A DNA stretch of 64,000 bases from Clostridia bacterium (GTDB lineage: Bacteria > Bacillota > DAOUPZ01), in contig DAOUPZ010000022.1 of assembly GCA_030625885.1 (NCBI GenBank), forward strand, positions 1 to 64,000, given 5' to 3'. Shown one piece after another: positions 51,894-60,106 of the stretch (position 1 is the first letter of the stretch; each line of letters begins with the position of its first letter). The translations under genes and the position numbers were made by a program. A model generated the notes under the pieces. It searched no databases, was not told the DNA's origin, and worked only from the letters and a program-made list of their open reading frames with translations.

Positions 51894-52025
51894 GTCTTGG
51901 GGTATGAAACCATACAACATCCCATCTTCTGGAGAATTTTCATCAACCCCTCCAGAAACCTGATCCAGTTGTTCTTCCTTTAATTCTTGATCTTTCTCTA
52001 CAACCTTTTTAATCTCTCCCGACAT
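51888..52025 (-). CDS. Double-glycine leader peptide precursor 1
   Basis: 45 residues, SD AGAGGAGG. Leader of 26 residues ends in ELKEEQLDQVSGG, the double-glycine site cleaved by C39 peptidase transporters; predicted product VDENSPEDGMLYGFIPQDK. No maturation enzyme or exporter gene is in the window. Could be a bacteriocin-like, RiPP or signalling peptide. Confidence 0.7.
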   Translation of the reverse strand: MSGEIKKVVEKDQELKEEQLDQVSGGVDENSPEDGMLYGFIPQDK

Positions 52026-52097
52026 TTTCAAACCTCCTCTTTACCCGATATCATGCTTAAAAAGCCACAGCTCTTATCCACTTTGTCCTGCTACAAC

Positions 52098-52241
52098 CTA
52101 AGGCCGAAGATATTTTCTCCCTGGAGGATCAATTCTTCCTCCTGCTACCGCTTCCAGTTCTCCCTCATTCAACTCTTCCCCTGTATCCTGGCTCTGTTCC
52201 TCTGCAATTTCTAAATCTTGAGTTAATTTGTCTTCTTTCAT
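52098..52241 (-). CDS. Double-glycine leader peptide precursor 2
   Basis: 47 residues, SD AAAGG. Leader ends in GEELNEGELEAVAGG; predicted product RIDPPGRKYLRP (12 residues). The 35-residue leader is nearly identical to that of precursor 3 while the product part differs, the typical pattern of a precursor family that shares one processing system. Confidence 0.72.
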   Translation of the reverse strand: MKEDKLTQDLEIAEEQSQDTGEELNEGELEAVAGGRIDPPGRKYLRP

Positions 52242-52278
52242 TTTTATCAAACCTTTCTTATAATGGATGCTTATGATC

Positions 52279-52425
52279 TTATATGATAATTGTTCTGTTT
52301 AGATCTTCTCTAGTGAGTCTTCCTCCTGCTACCGCTTCCAGTTCTTCCTCATTTAATTCGTCCCCTGTATCTTGCGCGTTCTCCTCTGCTGTTTCTAAAT
52401 CTTGAGTTAATTTCTCTTCTTTCAC
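52279..52425 (-). CDS. Double-glycine leader peptide precursor 3
   Basis: 48 residues from GTG 52425, SD AAAGAGGCG. Leader ends in GDELNEEELEAVAGG; predicted product RLTREDLNRTIII (13 residues). First gene of the three-peptide unit, with a promoter-like site just upstream. Confidence 0.72.
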   Translation of the reverse strand: MKEEKLTQDLETAEENAQDTGDELNEEELEAVAGGRLTREDLNRTIII

Positions 52426-52470
52426 TTTTATCGCCTCTTTCTTATAAGTTATATGTAACGCAATAAATAT

Positions 52471-52545
52471 ATTTTAATTTCTTAATCTTTTACTTCCAAC
52501 TAACCAACTTTCTCCTAATAATAAAATCAATGTAAAATATTGATT
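52471..52545 (-). promoter_or_regulatory. Promoter and inverted repeat of the peptide genes
   Basis: On the minus strand TTGGAA (52494-52499), 17 bases, TAAAAT (52471-52476). Upstream, AATCAAT-N7-ATTGATT (52525-52545) is placed where an activator such as a response regulator could bind. Confidence 0.5.
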
Positions 52546-52698
52546 GCGAATCATATAGTTATTATTATTTTTATACCCTGCTCATGCAAGGCATAACATC
52601 ACCTTATGATAAAAAATCTTCCCCTATTAACCTTCATAATATATGTCATGCAATAAAGAAATGACATTGCAAATTTGCAGGAAAAGCGAAGGAAAGAT
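52546..52698. other. Gap without gene
   Basis: AT-rich spacer between the peptide promoter and REP3 copy 4; no ORF with SD, no RNA structure recognised. The stretch 52734-52876 beyond the repeat is also empty apart from the staygreen SD. Confidence 0.4.
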
Positions 52699-52733
52699 GG
52701 GGACATTCCGCGTGGTACGAGTGGTGTGTCCCC
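52699..52733. repeat. REP3 element, copy 4 (inverted)
   Basis: GGGGACATTCCGCGTGGTAC then GAGTGGTGTGTCCCC; reverse complement closely matches copy 1. Confidence 0.75.
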
Positions 52734-52876
52734 ATGTTGCCAGAGCCATTCTAGATGTAAAACCTTTAATACAATTTATATATTAGCCGTTTATGAGTAT
52801 TTCCCTCTTTTTTCTGCACACATCGTTCTCCCCCACATAAAATAATCATATTCAAGAAGTCATATGGAGGAGGGGT

Positions 52877-53326
52877 ATGATGAAACGGTTAAACCCAAAG
52901 AAGCTGACGGTGACCTACCGACCGCCAGTCACTAAGACTGAACCCATTATTCCAAGGCGCTATACACTGACGCATTCCGATATAACAGCAGAATTATTTT
53001 TAACCATCGGCTCACGCTATGCGTATGATCAGGTCAATCCCATGCGGGATGAAGTACTGGCAGAGTGGCATCGTAAAAAGAACGGCTATGCGCTCTATGC
53101 TTATGTTTATGTCGATGGTGAATTCGGCTCTAAAGTTTCAGCGGTACGCAACAAGATTTTTGTCCGGGAACTGCCGCTGGCACTCGAAGCCATTCGCTAT
53201 GGAGACCGGGCGTTTTTCGAGGCTCACCCCGAGCTGGATCAAGCACCCATCTGGATCTATTTTGATTCCACAATTCCCCGCTATAATCGGGTGGAATACT
53301 GGGGAACGCCTGCTGACTACAAGTAA
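52877..53326 (+). CDS. Staygreen family protein
   Basis: 149 residues matching the bacterial StayGreen family: LNPKKLTVTYRPPVTKTEPI, PRRYTLTHSDITAELFLTIG and the C-terminal IWIYFDSTIPRYNRVEYWG. Plant relatives are magnesium dechelatases of chlorophyll; the role in non-photosynthetic Firmicutes is unknown. SD GGAGGAGGGG precedes the tandem ATG codons. Convergent with DUF2642 across a strong terminator. Confidence 0.88.
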   Translation: MMKRLNPKKLTVTYRPPVTKTEPIIPRRYTLTHSDITAELFLTIGSRYAYDQVNPMRDEVLAEWHRKKNGYALYAYVYVDGEFGSKVSAVRNKIFVRELPLALEAIRYGDRAFFEAHPELDQAPIWIYFDSTIPRYNRVEYWGTPADYK

Positions 53327-53373
53327 TAGAACGTCATGGCTGGGTTAATTCATCAACTGGCAAACAGATCACA

Positions 53374-53409
53374 AGAAAGAGGAAACGCTCATAAACGTTT
53401 CCTCTTTCT
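53374..53409. terminator. Bidirectional terminator
   Basis: AGAAAGAGGAAACG / CGTTTCCTCTTTCT with an eight-base loop between convergent genes. Confidence 0.88.
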
Positions 53410-53429
53410 TATGATCTCCGCTATTTTTC

Positions 53430-53672
53430 TTAGTCTTCTACCATCATCCAGATAATTTGCGGAATACGTACATAAAAGGTTGCATCGCCATTTGACTCTA
53501 ATACAACATGATCCGGTTTGACATCTACGAGTTTTCCTTGAACATTCCCGCGCGGCGTTTCAATAAGCAGTCTCTTTCCTACGACCGTTTTTAAGGTTTT
53601 TACCACATAAGGATCCACTAAAGATACCATTTCCACAGTACGAGAGTTTCCGTTTTCTTCCATATGCCTCAT
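53430..53672 (-). CDS. DUF2642 (YuzF-like) protein
   Basis: 80 residues: VDPYVVKTLKTVVGKRLLIETPRG, GKLVDVKPDHVVLES, FYVRIPQIIWMMVED. This is a small SH3-like beta barrel of the YuzF type, frequent in spore formers and sometimes linked to the spore coat (GerQ-like fold). AGGAG lies eight bases before the ATG. Confidence 0.85.
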   Translation of the reverse strand: MRHMEENGNSRTVEMVSLVDPYVVKTLKTVVGKRLLIETPRGNVQGKLVDVKPDHVVLESNGDATFYVRIPQIIWMMVED

Positions 53673-53877
53673 ATCTTCAACTCCTTTAATTTTTTCACTC
53701 TCATACTATGTATCCTGATATCCTAAAGTGCAAAAAAAATTTTAATGTATAAAATTAATCATGCTCCCTGCTTGCGTCAAATGAGCCAAAAAGAACCATT
53801 GTGAATCACACGGTCTTTGAATAAATCATTTCTACTAAACGAATACTAGCTTTGAATTAAAAAAAGGAGGTGTAATC

Positions 53878-54033
53878 ATGGCAAATTCCAGCATTGGATG
53901 TAATGTAACCGAATGTAAACATCATGCAAAATCAATTAATCAATGTACCCTGACTCATATTGAAGTAACTAAACACAAAAATCCTGCGACCTGTTCAGAA
54001 TGCACCGACTGCGGCAGCTTTGAAAAACAATAA
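53878..54033 (+). CDS. DUF1540 cysteine-rich small protein
   Basis: 51 residues with cysteines in the DUF1540 pattern (IGCNVTECKHH, INQCTLTHIEV, CSECTDCGSF). Short metal-binding or disulfide-linked protein typical of Clostridia; often sporulation-linked. AAAGGAGGTG precedes the ATG. Too short to appear in usual ORF calls. Confidence 0.85.
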   Translation: MANSSIGCNVTECKHHAKSINQCTLTHIEVTKHKNPATCSECTDCGSFEKQ

Positions 54034-54048
54034 GATGCCAAAAATATT

Positions 54049-54086
54049 AAAAGCCTATACCTTTTAATTCCGGTATAGGCTTTTTT
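54049..54086. terminator. Bidirectional terminator
   Basis: AAAAGCCTATACC / GGTATAGGCTTTTTT with ten-base loop, between convergent DUF1540 and DUF1846 genes. Confidence 0.9.
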
Positions 54087-54113
54087 ACTTCCAACTTTCC
54101 TCTAACCATTAAG

Positions 54114-55622
54114 TTAATTATTGTAATATAAGCTGTGTGAAGAATAATCAGAATCGCTGGTAACATCAATGCTAAGCTTTCTAAATGTCTGTTCATCATT
54201 GGTGTTTAAGATGGTTGTAGAATGAGCCTGACAGCCCTTAAGCATGGATAGCTTGTCCATCGCCACTTGAGCCATCGGATTTGTTGCGGCACTGATACTC
54301 AGTGCAATTAAAATTTCCTCACAATTCAAAGCCGTAATCTTGCTGCCAAATGTTTTCGATTTAAGATTAATGATGGGCTCGAGGATGACGGGAGATATTA
54401 AATGAATCTCATCCGAGATATGGGCCAGATATTTAATGGCATTTAAAATCACAGCCGCTGCTGCATCCATGGTGTTTGAGCTTTTACCTGTCAAAATGGT
54501 TCCATCATCCAGCTCAAGCGCTACGGCAGAACAAGTCTCATTTTTACTCGATTCCACCTTCAACCTAGCGCCTTTTTCTCGTGCCGGTATCACGACCTTA
54601 CGATCCTCCGCTTTAAGGTTAAGCTCTTCCATAATCAACTTTGCTCTATGGAAAGTCTCTAAATCAACATAGCCTTTTTTATACTCACAGCCTGTTTTGA
54701 AATATCTTCTAATGATCTCTTGTCTAGAAGCCTCTTTAACCACTTCATCATCAATAATACCAAATCCAACACGATTAACACCCATATCTGTCGGTGACTT
54801 ATAAACAGATTCTTCCCCTGTTATTTTTTCAATAATCCGTCTCAGCACAGGGAATGTTTCAATATCACGGTTATAGTTCACAACAATCTCATTGTAGGCA
54901 TCAAAGTGGAAAGAATCAATCATATTAACATCCTTTAAATCAACGGTTGCTGCCTCATAAGCAATATTCAGAGGATGCTTAAGGGGGACGTTCCATACAG
55001 GGAACGTTTCAAACTTAGAATACCCAACGACTCTGCCAAGCATATGCTCATGGTATAGCTGGCTTAAGCAAGTCGCGAGTTTGCCGCTGCCGGGACCGGG
55101 CGCCGTTACCACTACGATCGGCTTTGTGGTTTCAATGTAAGGATTTTTTCCATAACCCTCGTCACTAACAATGGTATCAACATCGGTAGGGTATCCCTTT
55201 GTCGCACTATGGGTGTAGACCTTAATCCCTCTCCGCTCCAATTTGTTCATAAATACGGTTGCTGCAGGCTGATTGTCATATCGGGTAATGACAACACTAT
55301 TGACGTCTAATTCATTGGAACGAAGATCATCAATCAACCTTAAAACGTCCATGTCGTAAGTGATTCCAAAATCGCCGCGAATTTTGTTTCTTTCAATATC
55401 TCCCGCATAAACACAAATGATAACCTCTACCTTCTCCTTCAGCTTACGAAGTAGTTTAATCTTCGCATTTTCATCGAACCCCGGGAGTACTCTTTGCGCA
55501 TGTAAGTCAAAAAAAAGTTTGCCGCCAAACTCCAAATAAAGTTTATCGTAATCATTAACCCTTTGGAGTATAAATTTTGATTGTTCTTCCAAGTATTTCT
55601 TTGCATCAAATCCTATTTTCAT
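54114..55622 (-). CDS. DUF1846 (UPF0371) family protein
   Basis: 502 residues from ATG 55622 (SD GTGAGG). Matches the full-length family: [40 protein letters not shown], the nucleotide-binding-like [22 protein letters not shown], and [19 protein letters not shown]. The family has a known fold but no established reaction; it is widespread in Firmicutes. Stand-alone gene. Confidence 0.9.
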   Translation of the reverse strand: MKIGFDAKKYLEEQSKFILQRVNDYDKLYLEFGGKLFFDLHAQRVLPGFDENAKIKLLRKLKEKVEVIICVYAGDIERNKIRGDFGITYDMDVLRLIDDLRSNELDVNSVVITRYDNQPAATVFMNKLERRGIKVYTHSATKGYPTDVDTIVSDEGYGKNPYIETTKPIVVVTAPGPGSGKLATCLSQLYHEHMLGRVVGYSKFETFPVWNVPLKHPLNIAYEAATVDLKDVNMIDSFHFDAYNEIVVNYNRDIETFPVLRRIIEKITGEESVYKSPTDMGVNRVGFGIIDDEVVKEASRQEIIRRYFKTGCEYKKGYVDLETFHRAKLIMEELNLKAEDRKVVIPAREKGARLKVESSKNETCSAVALELDDGTILTGKSSNTMDAAAAVILNAIKYLAHISDEIHLISPVILEPIINLKSKTFGSKITALNCEEILIALSISAATNPMAQVAMDKLSMLKGCQAHSTTILNTNDEQTFRKLSIDVTSDSDYSSHSLYYNN

Positions 55623-55952
55623 AATTAACCTCACCATTCCTAATTATTTCTTTGACTATTTTACCACCAAATCCATTGAATTGTAATGGTCACTGTTGAT
55701 TTTTTTAATATTTTTTACAGATTCATATAAAAAAACACGCAATAGTATCCGATATAAAATATATGCCTTAATTACTATTTTTTGTATTATAAATTATATT
55801 TTAATACTATTAAAAAAAATTACATAAGTTAAGAAATATCAAGTCAAGATAAAAGGGTTTAATGCTCTAAATATAGAACATTTCAAATAATCTGACATTT
55901 AATAAATAAGAAGTTAAAACAATTAATCTACATACCGGAAAGGAGCATTTGA
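55623..55952. other. AT-rich divergent gap
   Basis: 330 bases between divergent DUF1846 and MEDS genes. Very AT-rich; no RNA structure or repeat recognised, only the SD AAAGGAG of the MEDS gene. Confidence 0.4.
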
Positions 55953-56684
55953 TTGAATTATTTATGTACTAAATGCCATCTTCGAAACATGATTGAACAA
56001 AAAAGACACATTTTAAATCAATATATGTTCATAGAAAATGTCCATCTATTTGATGAAAAAGTAGTCACTCAAAGCCAAATTCTAGATGAACTTATTTTAG
56101 AGTGTACCAAATGTAAAGAAAGAACCGCAATGATTCGTTCAATAAAGTTAGATTGTATTTGGGGCACACATCCATCAATGTACTATTATGGTTTAGAACA
56201 TCTTATTGCGAATCTATATCCATATATCAAAAAAGGGATAGATAAACGTGAACTGATTCATATTTCCATGGAACATCACACCTATATTAAGTTGTTAGAG
56301 ACTTTAAAAGCTAATAACCTTCCCACTGAACAAATTGAGTTTATTTCTGTAAAGAAATTAATATTAAGTTATAAAAATGGCGGTGTTAATCAATTAAAAG
56401 AAACGCTTGAGAATTTTATAAACAATGCACTTAAAAGAGGATTTACGGGAATAAGATGGATCGGTCAGCCTACCTTTGCAGTCCAGGAAACATCAAAGGA
56501 AGATTTTTTAAATTGGGAAAAAGGGCTTACCGAAGCGTTAAAAAATACCAAATCCTCTCTATTATGCATCTACGACGCATATGATTATACGCATAAACAA
56601 AAATTTATTGATGACCAAATGCTCAAAGAATCATTTGATACCCATTCTCACATTCTAAAAAAATCTATTTTAGAGAATATATGA
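55953..56684 (+). CDS. MEDS (DcmR-like sensory) domain protein
   Basis: 243 residues from TTG 55953, well spaced from AAAGGAG. Two CxxC pairs (C5/C8 and C51/C54) in the first 55 residues may bind a metal; then a MEDS domain (GTHPSMYYYGLEHLIANLYPYI, TGIRWIGQPTFA, LLCIYDAYDY), a RecA-like sensory fold found in DcmR and in phosphorelay regulators of spore formers. No DNA-binding domain, so it probably signals by protein contact. Confidence 0.82.
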   Translation: MNYLCTKCHLRNMIEQKRHILNQYMFIENVHLFDEKVVTQSQILDELILECTKCKERTAMIRSIKLDCIWGTHPSMYYYGLEHLIANLYPYIKKGIDKRELIHISMEHHTYIKLLETLKANNLPTEQIEFISVKKLILSYKNGGVNQLKETLENFINNALKRGFTGIRWIGQPTFAVQETSKEDFLNWEKGLTEALKNTKSSLLCIYDAYDYTHKQKFIDDQMLKESFDTHSHILKKSILENI

Positions 56685-56709
56685 AGCCTATTCAGGCTTC
56701 TTTCTTTTT
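56683..56709 (+). terminator. Intrinsic terminator
   Basis: GAAGCCT / AGGCTTC then TTTCTTTTT directly at the MEDS stop. Confidence 0.85.
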
Positions 56710-56725
56710 ATAAGAGGGTGTTTAT

Positions 56726-56761
56726 GAAAAATCCTGGGTAACCCATTCCCGGGATTTTTTT
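56726..56761. terminator. Terminator hairpin
   Basis: AAAAATCCTGGG / CCCGGGATTTTTT; ends the flavodoxin unit on the minus strand and backs up the MEDS terminator. Confidence 0.8.
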
Positions 56762-56782
56762 GGAACACAGCCACACATCATT

Positions 56783-57268
56783 TTACAACTTTGCCATGAC
56801 CTCTTTTGCCCATATTCTTGCCTGACCCGCATGATTTTCTTTATCTTTCTTAAGTGGATCTCTAAAACCCATCTCCCCCATGATTTCATTACCTGTCAGC
56901 CTTTCTTTCATCTTTTCAAATATTTTTCCCTTTCCACCTCTATGACAACAAAACAAAGCAATTTTCTTATCTCTAAAATTGGTGTTGGAAAACAACGTAT
57001 TAAGCGCTGGAGCATAACTCCCGGCCCAAACAGGGGTTCCGATAAATAGCACATCATAATCATTGAGCTGCTCATCAAAGGAAGATAATTCTGGTTCTTC
57101 TTTAGTCATGACTTGTCTTCCACCCCAAAAATACTTGGTAAGACCATGGCGTTTAATCTCACCTTTAGGCTTCAATTCTAAGGTTTCAGCCCCAATGGTT
57201 TCTGCAATTAATTGAGCAATAAATTTGGTATTACCTTCCAATGAATAGTAGATAACCAGTTTCTTCAT
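56783..57268 (-). CDS. Flavodoxin-like protein
   Basis: 161 residues from ATG 57268, eight bases after AAAGAGG. FMN-binding flavodoxin fold: YYSLEGNTKFIAQLIAETI (phosphate loop), LFIGTPVWAGSYAPAL, and ALFCCHRGGKGKIFEKM. Likely an electron carrier or small NAD(P)H quinone-type reductase. Second gene of a two-gene unit with an AbrB-like regulator. Confidence 0.88.
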   Translation of the reverse strand: MKKLVIYYSLEGNTKFIAQLIAETIGAETLELKPKGEIKRHGLTKYFWGGRQVMTKEEPELSSFDEQLNDYDVLFIGTPVWAGSYAPALNTLFSNTNFRDKKIALFCCHRGGKGKIFEKMKERLTGNEIMGEMGFRDPLKKDKENHAGQARIWAKEVMAKL

Positions 57269-57273
57269 ACGCA

Positions 57274-57531
57274 TTACCTCTTTTCTTCATGAGTCTGTAT
57301 CATTCTATTAATGCAATCCTGGCAGATACCTTTGCCCTGATAATGTACTATATGATGCTCGCTGCCACAAAAAACACACGTCTCTAAACTTTTCTCAAAA
57401 ATAATGTTATTTCCCTCAACGTATACCTCCATATAATCAGCTTTGTTTATATCCATTGTCTTCCTCAGTTCAGCAGGTAGCACGATTCTTCCCATTGAAT
57501 CAATTTTTCTTATGATCCCTGTCTCCTTCAT
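57274..57531 (-). CDS. AbrB-family regulator with zinc-finger tail
   Basis: 85 residues. AbrB domain in 1-50 (GIIRKIDSMGRIVLPAELRKTM, AbrB/SpoVT type) followed by a CxxC...CxxC zinc ribbon (CVFCGSEHH, GICQDCINRM). This is the usual AbrB-like transition-state regulator form of Clostridia. It is likely to bind its own promoter and that of the flavodoxin. GAGGGGATG precedes the ATG. Confidence 0.88.
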   Translation of the reverse strand: MKETGIIRKIDSMGRIVLPAELRKTMDINKADYMEVYVEGNNIIFEKSLETCVFCGSEHHIVHYQGKGICQDCINRMIQTHEEKR

Positions 57532-57621
57532 AACATCCCCTCCTGGTTATATTTTACAACTTTCTCGTAATATTTGTAAATATCTAGAATAAATATGTTG
57601 CAGTGTTACTGTAAAGAGTAA

Positions 57622-57649
57622 AATCCCAGGACCTAACGATCCTAGGATT
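57622..57649 (-). terminator. Terminator after the 33-residue gene
   Basis: AATCCTAGGA / TCCTGGGATT then TTTAC on the minus strand. Confidence 0.7.
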
Positions 57650-57663
57650 CTTCAAACAATATA

Positions 57664-57765
57664 CTAGCTTATTTTAGATACAACATAGAGAATAATTCCC
57701 CATAATGGAATGCTGAATAAAATACCGTTTATAATTCCACGTGCTGCACCAAAATCTTCTTCCAT
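57664..57765 (-). CDS. 33-residue membrane protein
   Basis: MEEDFGAARGIINGILFSIP then LWGIILYVVSKIS: an acidic start and one membrane helix. The SD GAGGTG is well placed and a terminator follows, so expression is likely. No function known. Confidence 0.65.
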   Translation of the reverse strand: MEEDFGAARGIINGILFSIPLWGIILYVVSKIS

Positions 57766-57771
57766 ATTTCA

Positions 57772-57909
57772 TCACCTCTTATCATTAGCATGCCTTCCAT
57801 CATTGTTTTCTATGTACTCATAATGCCGCGCAATGCATGTTTTGCCACATAAATCAAAGAGGCGTATGGGGTTTTGTATAAATGTAAATCCTTTATTACA
57901 AACGATACA
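57772..57909 (-). pseudogene. Zinc-finger-like fragment without start codon
   Basis: A 45-codon frame (SCIVCNKGFTFIQNPIRLF, LCGKTCIARHYEYIENN) with CxxC and CxxxC pairs runs into the SD of the 33-residue gene, but no start lies in frame. A TTG start in the neighbouring frame followed by a one-base shift would restore about 50 residues, so this is probably a frameshifted small gene. Confidence 0.4.
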
Positions 57910-58195
57910 GCTCTAACTCAAACAATTTTTAATATTTGTCGGAATATAACGTAAAAACTACAAAAGCGTGTTTAAATAGTCAATATTGGAAAATAATAAA
58001 TACTTTAATGAAATATGCTGCTTTAGTATATTGTATACATAGTATATAATTTTATATGTTTAGGAATATCATACGAGTTAAATGACTTATTCTCTGTATT
58101 ATTATTGAAACATGGTAAATTAATTTGAACACAACCTATCTGTTGTTAAAAAGGACAGATATCCCTATAAGATAAAGATTTATCAATTGAAATAA

Positions 58196-58288
58196 TTTCA
58201 TAAATAGGAAAACTTATCGAAAGGTAAGGGCGCAAAACTACGAACCTAAAGCAATACGCTATGGTAGTCAGGTTGCAAGTTACTGAAA
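58196..58288 (+). ncRNA. Cyclic di-GMP-I (GEMM) riboswitch
   Basis: Conserved blocks in order: GGAAAAC, tetraloop hairpin TTATCGAAAGGTAA, GGGCGCAAAACTACG, CCTAAAGC, and GGTAGTCAGGTTGC. P1 is TTTCATAA / TTACTGAAA. Together these are the aptamer of the class I c-di-GMP riboswitch. A terminator follows at 58290-58324 and the regulated gene is an HD-GYP phosphodiesterase. Confidence 0.88.
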
Positions 58289-58289
58289 C

Positions 58290-58324
58290 AAATCTGCTTG
58301 TTAACCTTGTAGATTTATTTTTTT
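58290..58324 (+). terminator. Riboswitch expression platform terminator
   Basis: AAATCTGC / GTAGATTT stem with 11-base loop and then ATTTTTTT. It sits 1-2 bases after the aptamer, so ligand binding can decide between termination and readthrough. Confidence 0.75.
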
Positions 58325-58399
58325 GCATATTATCCTAAATATTGAACAAAAGAGACAAAAAAAGAAGGGGTAGTCACATTCACAACAATTAGATGCGAG

Positions 58400-60079
58400 G
58401 TGTTTAAAATAAAAGATCAGAAGCTGTTGACTTTAAAACATATGGAAAAAGGATTGATATTCTCAGCTTTTTCCATAATCATCCTATTTATCTGCTTGCA
58501 ATCTAGTCCACAAATCCTATTTATTTATTCTAATATTGCTCAAATGATCGGACCTTTGATATGTGGAGTAATTTATTATTATACAAGTAAATACGTTCAA
58601 AAACCCCTGCAAAAATCTTTTAAGTTAATGGCATTAGCCGCGGTTTTTTGGACTTTAAGTCAGATGATTTGGATGTATAACGAAGTATTTTTAAATAAAA
58701 TAGAACCTTTTGGGGATTTAGGACATGTAGGATACTTACTGAGTTACTGGTTAATGAGTATTAGTATTTTTAGGTGCATTTCCCTTAAGAGAATAAAAAA
58801 GCAACATTACAAAATCGTATTTGATGTTGCTATTCTCATTATAACGATCGTTTCGATTTTATGGTATTTTCATGGGAGTTTCCTAATCTCATACTCAAAA
58901 ACAACCAATTTCATGTTTTTGGTTGTTATGATTGAACCCGTATTAATTCTGGATATTATAACTTGCATCCTTCTTTTAGTCTATAATTACATCGAAAACG
59001 ATGAAAATAAAATAAACCTAGATACCTTTATTTATATTATATTGGGATTAATGTGTATATCGATTGCATCACTTAAATTTGTTTTCAGTATAACAAAGAC
59101 TAGTTATCAAACAGGGGTTATTCTTGATATGCTTTGGCCAATCGGTTTTATAATTTTAAGTATGGCAGCTCTTGCTGCTTTAAGCAATCCCTCTCCACGG
59201 GATAAACCACGACAAATAAATTTCAATACGCAAGCCTTATTAAATATTATTCCTTATGTAATCATGTTGTCTGTGCCAAGCTTAATCATTATAAATGTTT
59301 TTTGGCCGCGAGATTCTGCTTCTATGCTGGGAATCGGTATTTGTAGTATTATTCTCTTAGTTTTGGTGGCAATTCGGCAATTTTTAATGCTTAATGAACG
59401 AGACCAAATGATTAATCAGTTGGAGAATCATTCACAGGAACTTGTCATTTCTCTTGCCAAAGCTTTGGAAGCAAAATCACCTTATACAGAGGGTCATTCC
59501 GAGCGGGTTGCAAATTTATCACGAAAAATAGCCATCCGTTTAAACCTTGAACAAGAACAAATTGAAAATCTTTATCAGGCTGCGCTGTTACACGATATTG
59601 GAAAGATCGGCATTAATGACGACATATTGAATAAAGAGGGGCCTTTAACACTAGAGGAATATAATCATATAAAACAACATCCCTTATTAGGTGTGGATAT
59701 CCTTAAACCCATCAGTCAATTTAAACATATTATTCCGATCATTTGTGCCCATCATGAACGCAATGACGGCAGCGGCTATCCATTTGGATTAAAAGAGAAG
59801 GAAATTCCCCTAGAAGCCAAGATTATTAGTGTTGCGGATACATTTGATGCGATCACTTCCAACCGCCCTTATCGTGATGCGCAATCTAACGAATATGCGC
59901 TACAAGAGATTATGCGAAATACACCGGATAAATTGGACAGTATTATCGTTAAAATTCTAGAGTATATCTTGAAAAAAGAGACAATTAACAGCGCAAATAA
60001 AATCTTGGTAGATCATATTCACGAAAGTGTTGGCATTAATGAAAGTCAAGAAGTATTTATTTCTTTAATGCAACGCTAA
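58400..60079 (+). CDS. Membrane HD-GYP domain protein (c-di-GMP phosphodiesterase)
   Basis: 559 residues. Eight or nine hydrophobic segments fill 1-330 (a MASE-like membrane sensor not otherwise recognised), followed by an HD-GYP domain: AKSPYTEGHSERVANLS, ALLHDIGKIG (HD), CAHHERNDGSGYP (HH...GYP) and SVADTFDAITSNRPYR. HD-GYP enzymes hydrolyse c-di-GMP to pGpG and GMP. GTG 58400 is the annotated start with a weak GCGAG SD; ATG 58442 is an alternative. The c-di-GMP riboswitch upstream makes a feedback loop. Confidence 0.9.
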   Translation: MFKIKDQKLLTLKHMEKGLIFSAFSIIILFICLQSSPQILFIYSNIAQMIGPLICGVIYYYTSKYVQKPLQKSFKLMALAAVFWTLSQMIWMYNEVFLNKIEPFGDLGHVGYLLSYWLMSISIFRCISLKRIKKQHYKIVFDVAILIITIVSILWYFHGSFLISYSKTTNFMFLVVMIEPVLILDIITCILLLVYNYIENDENKINLDTFIYIILGLMCISIASLKFVFSITKTSYQTGVILDMLWPIGFIILSMAALAALSNPSPRDKPRQINFNTQALLNIIPYVIMLSVPSLIIINVFWPRDSASMLGIGICSIILLVLVAIRQFLMLNERDQMINQLENHSQELVISLAKALEAKSPYTEGHSERVANLSRKIAIRLNLEQEQIENLYQAALLHDIGKIGINDDILNKEGPLTLEEYNHIKQHPLLGVDILKPISQFKHIIPIICAHHERNDGSGYPFGLKEKEIPLEAKIISVADTFDAITSNRPYRDAQSNEYALQEIMRNTPDKLDSIIVKILEYILKKETINSANKILVDHIHESVGINESQEVFISLMQR

Positions 60080-60106
60080 TATATGATTGATCCTTTTTTT
60101 CAAAAC

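Noticed and set aside
51888-52425. Linking the peptide genes to DUF1846 or staygreen genes as maturation enzymes
   Set aside because: Neither family is known to modify peptides, and both are on other transcription units separated by terminators or repeats.
53019-53348. 109-aa ORF overlapping the staygreen gene
   Set aside because: Frame-shifted shadow with no SD; the staygreen frame carries the family motifs.
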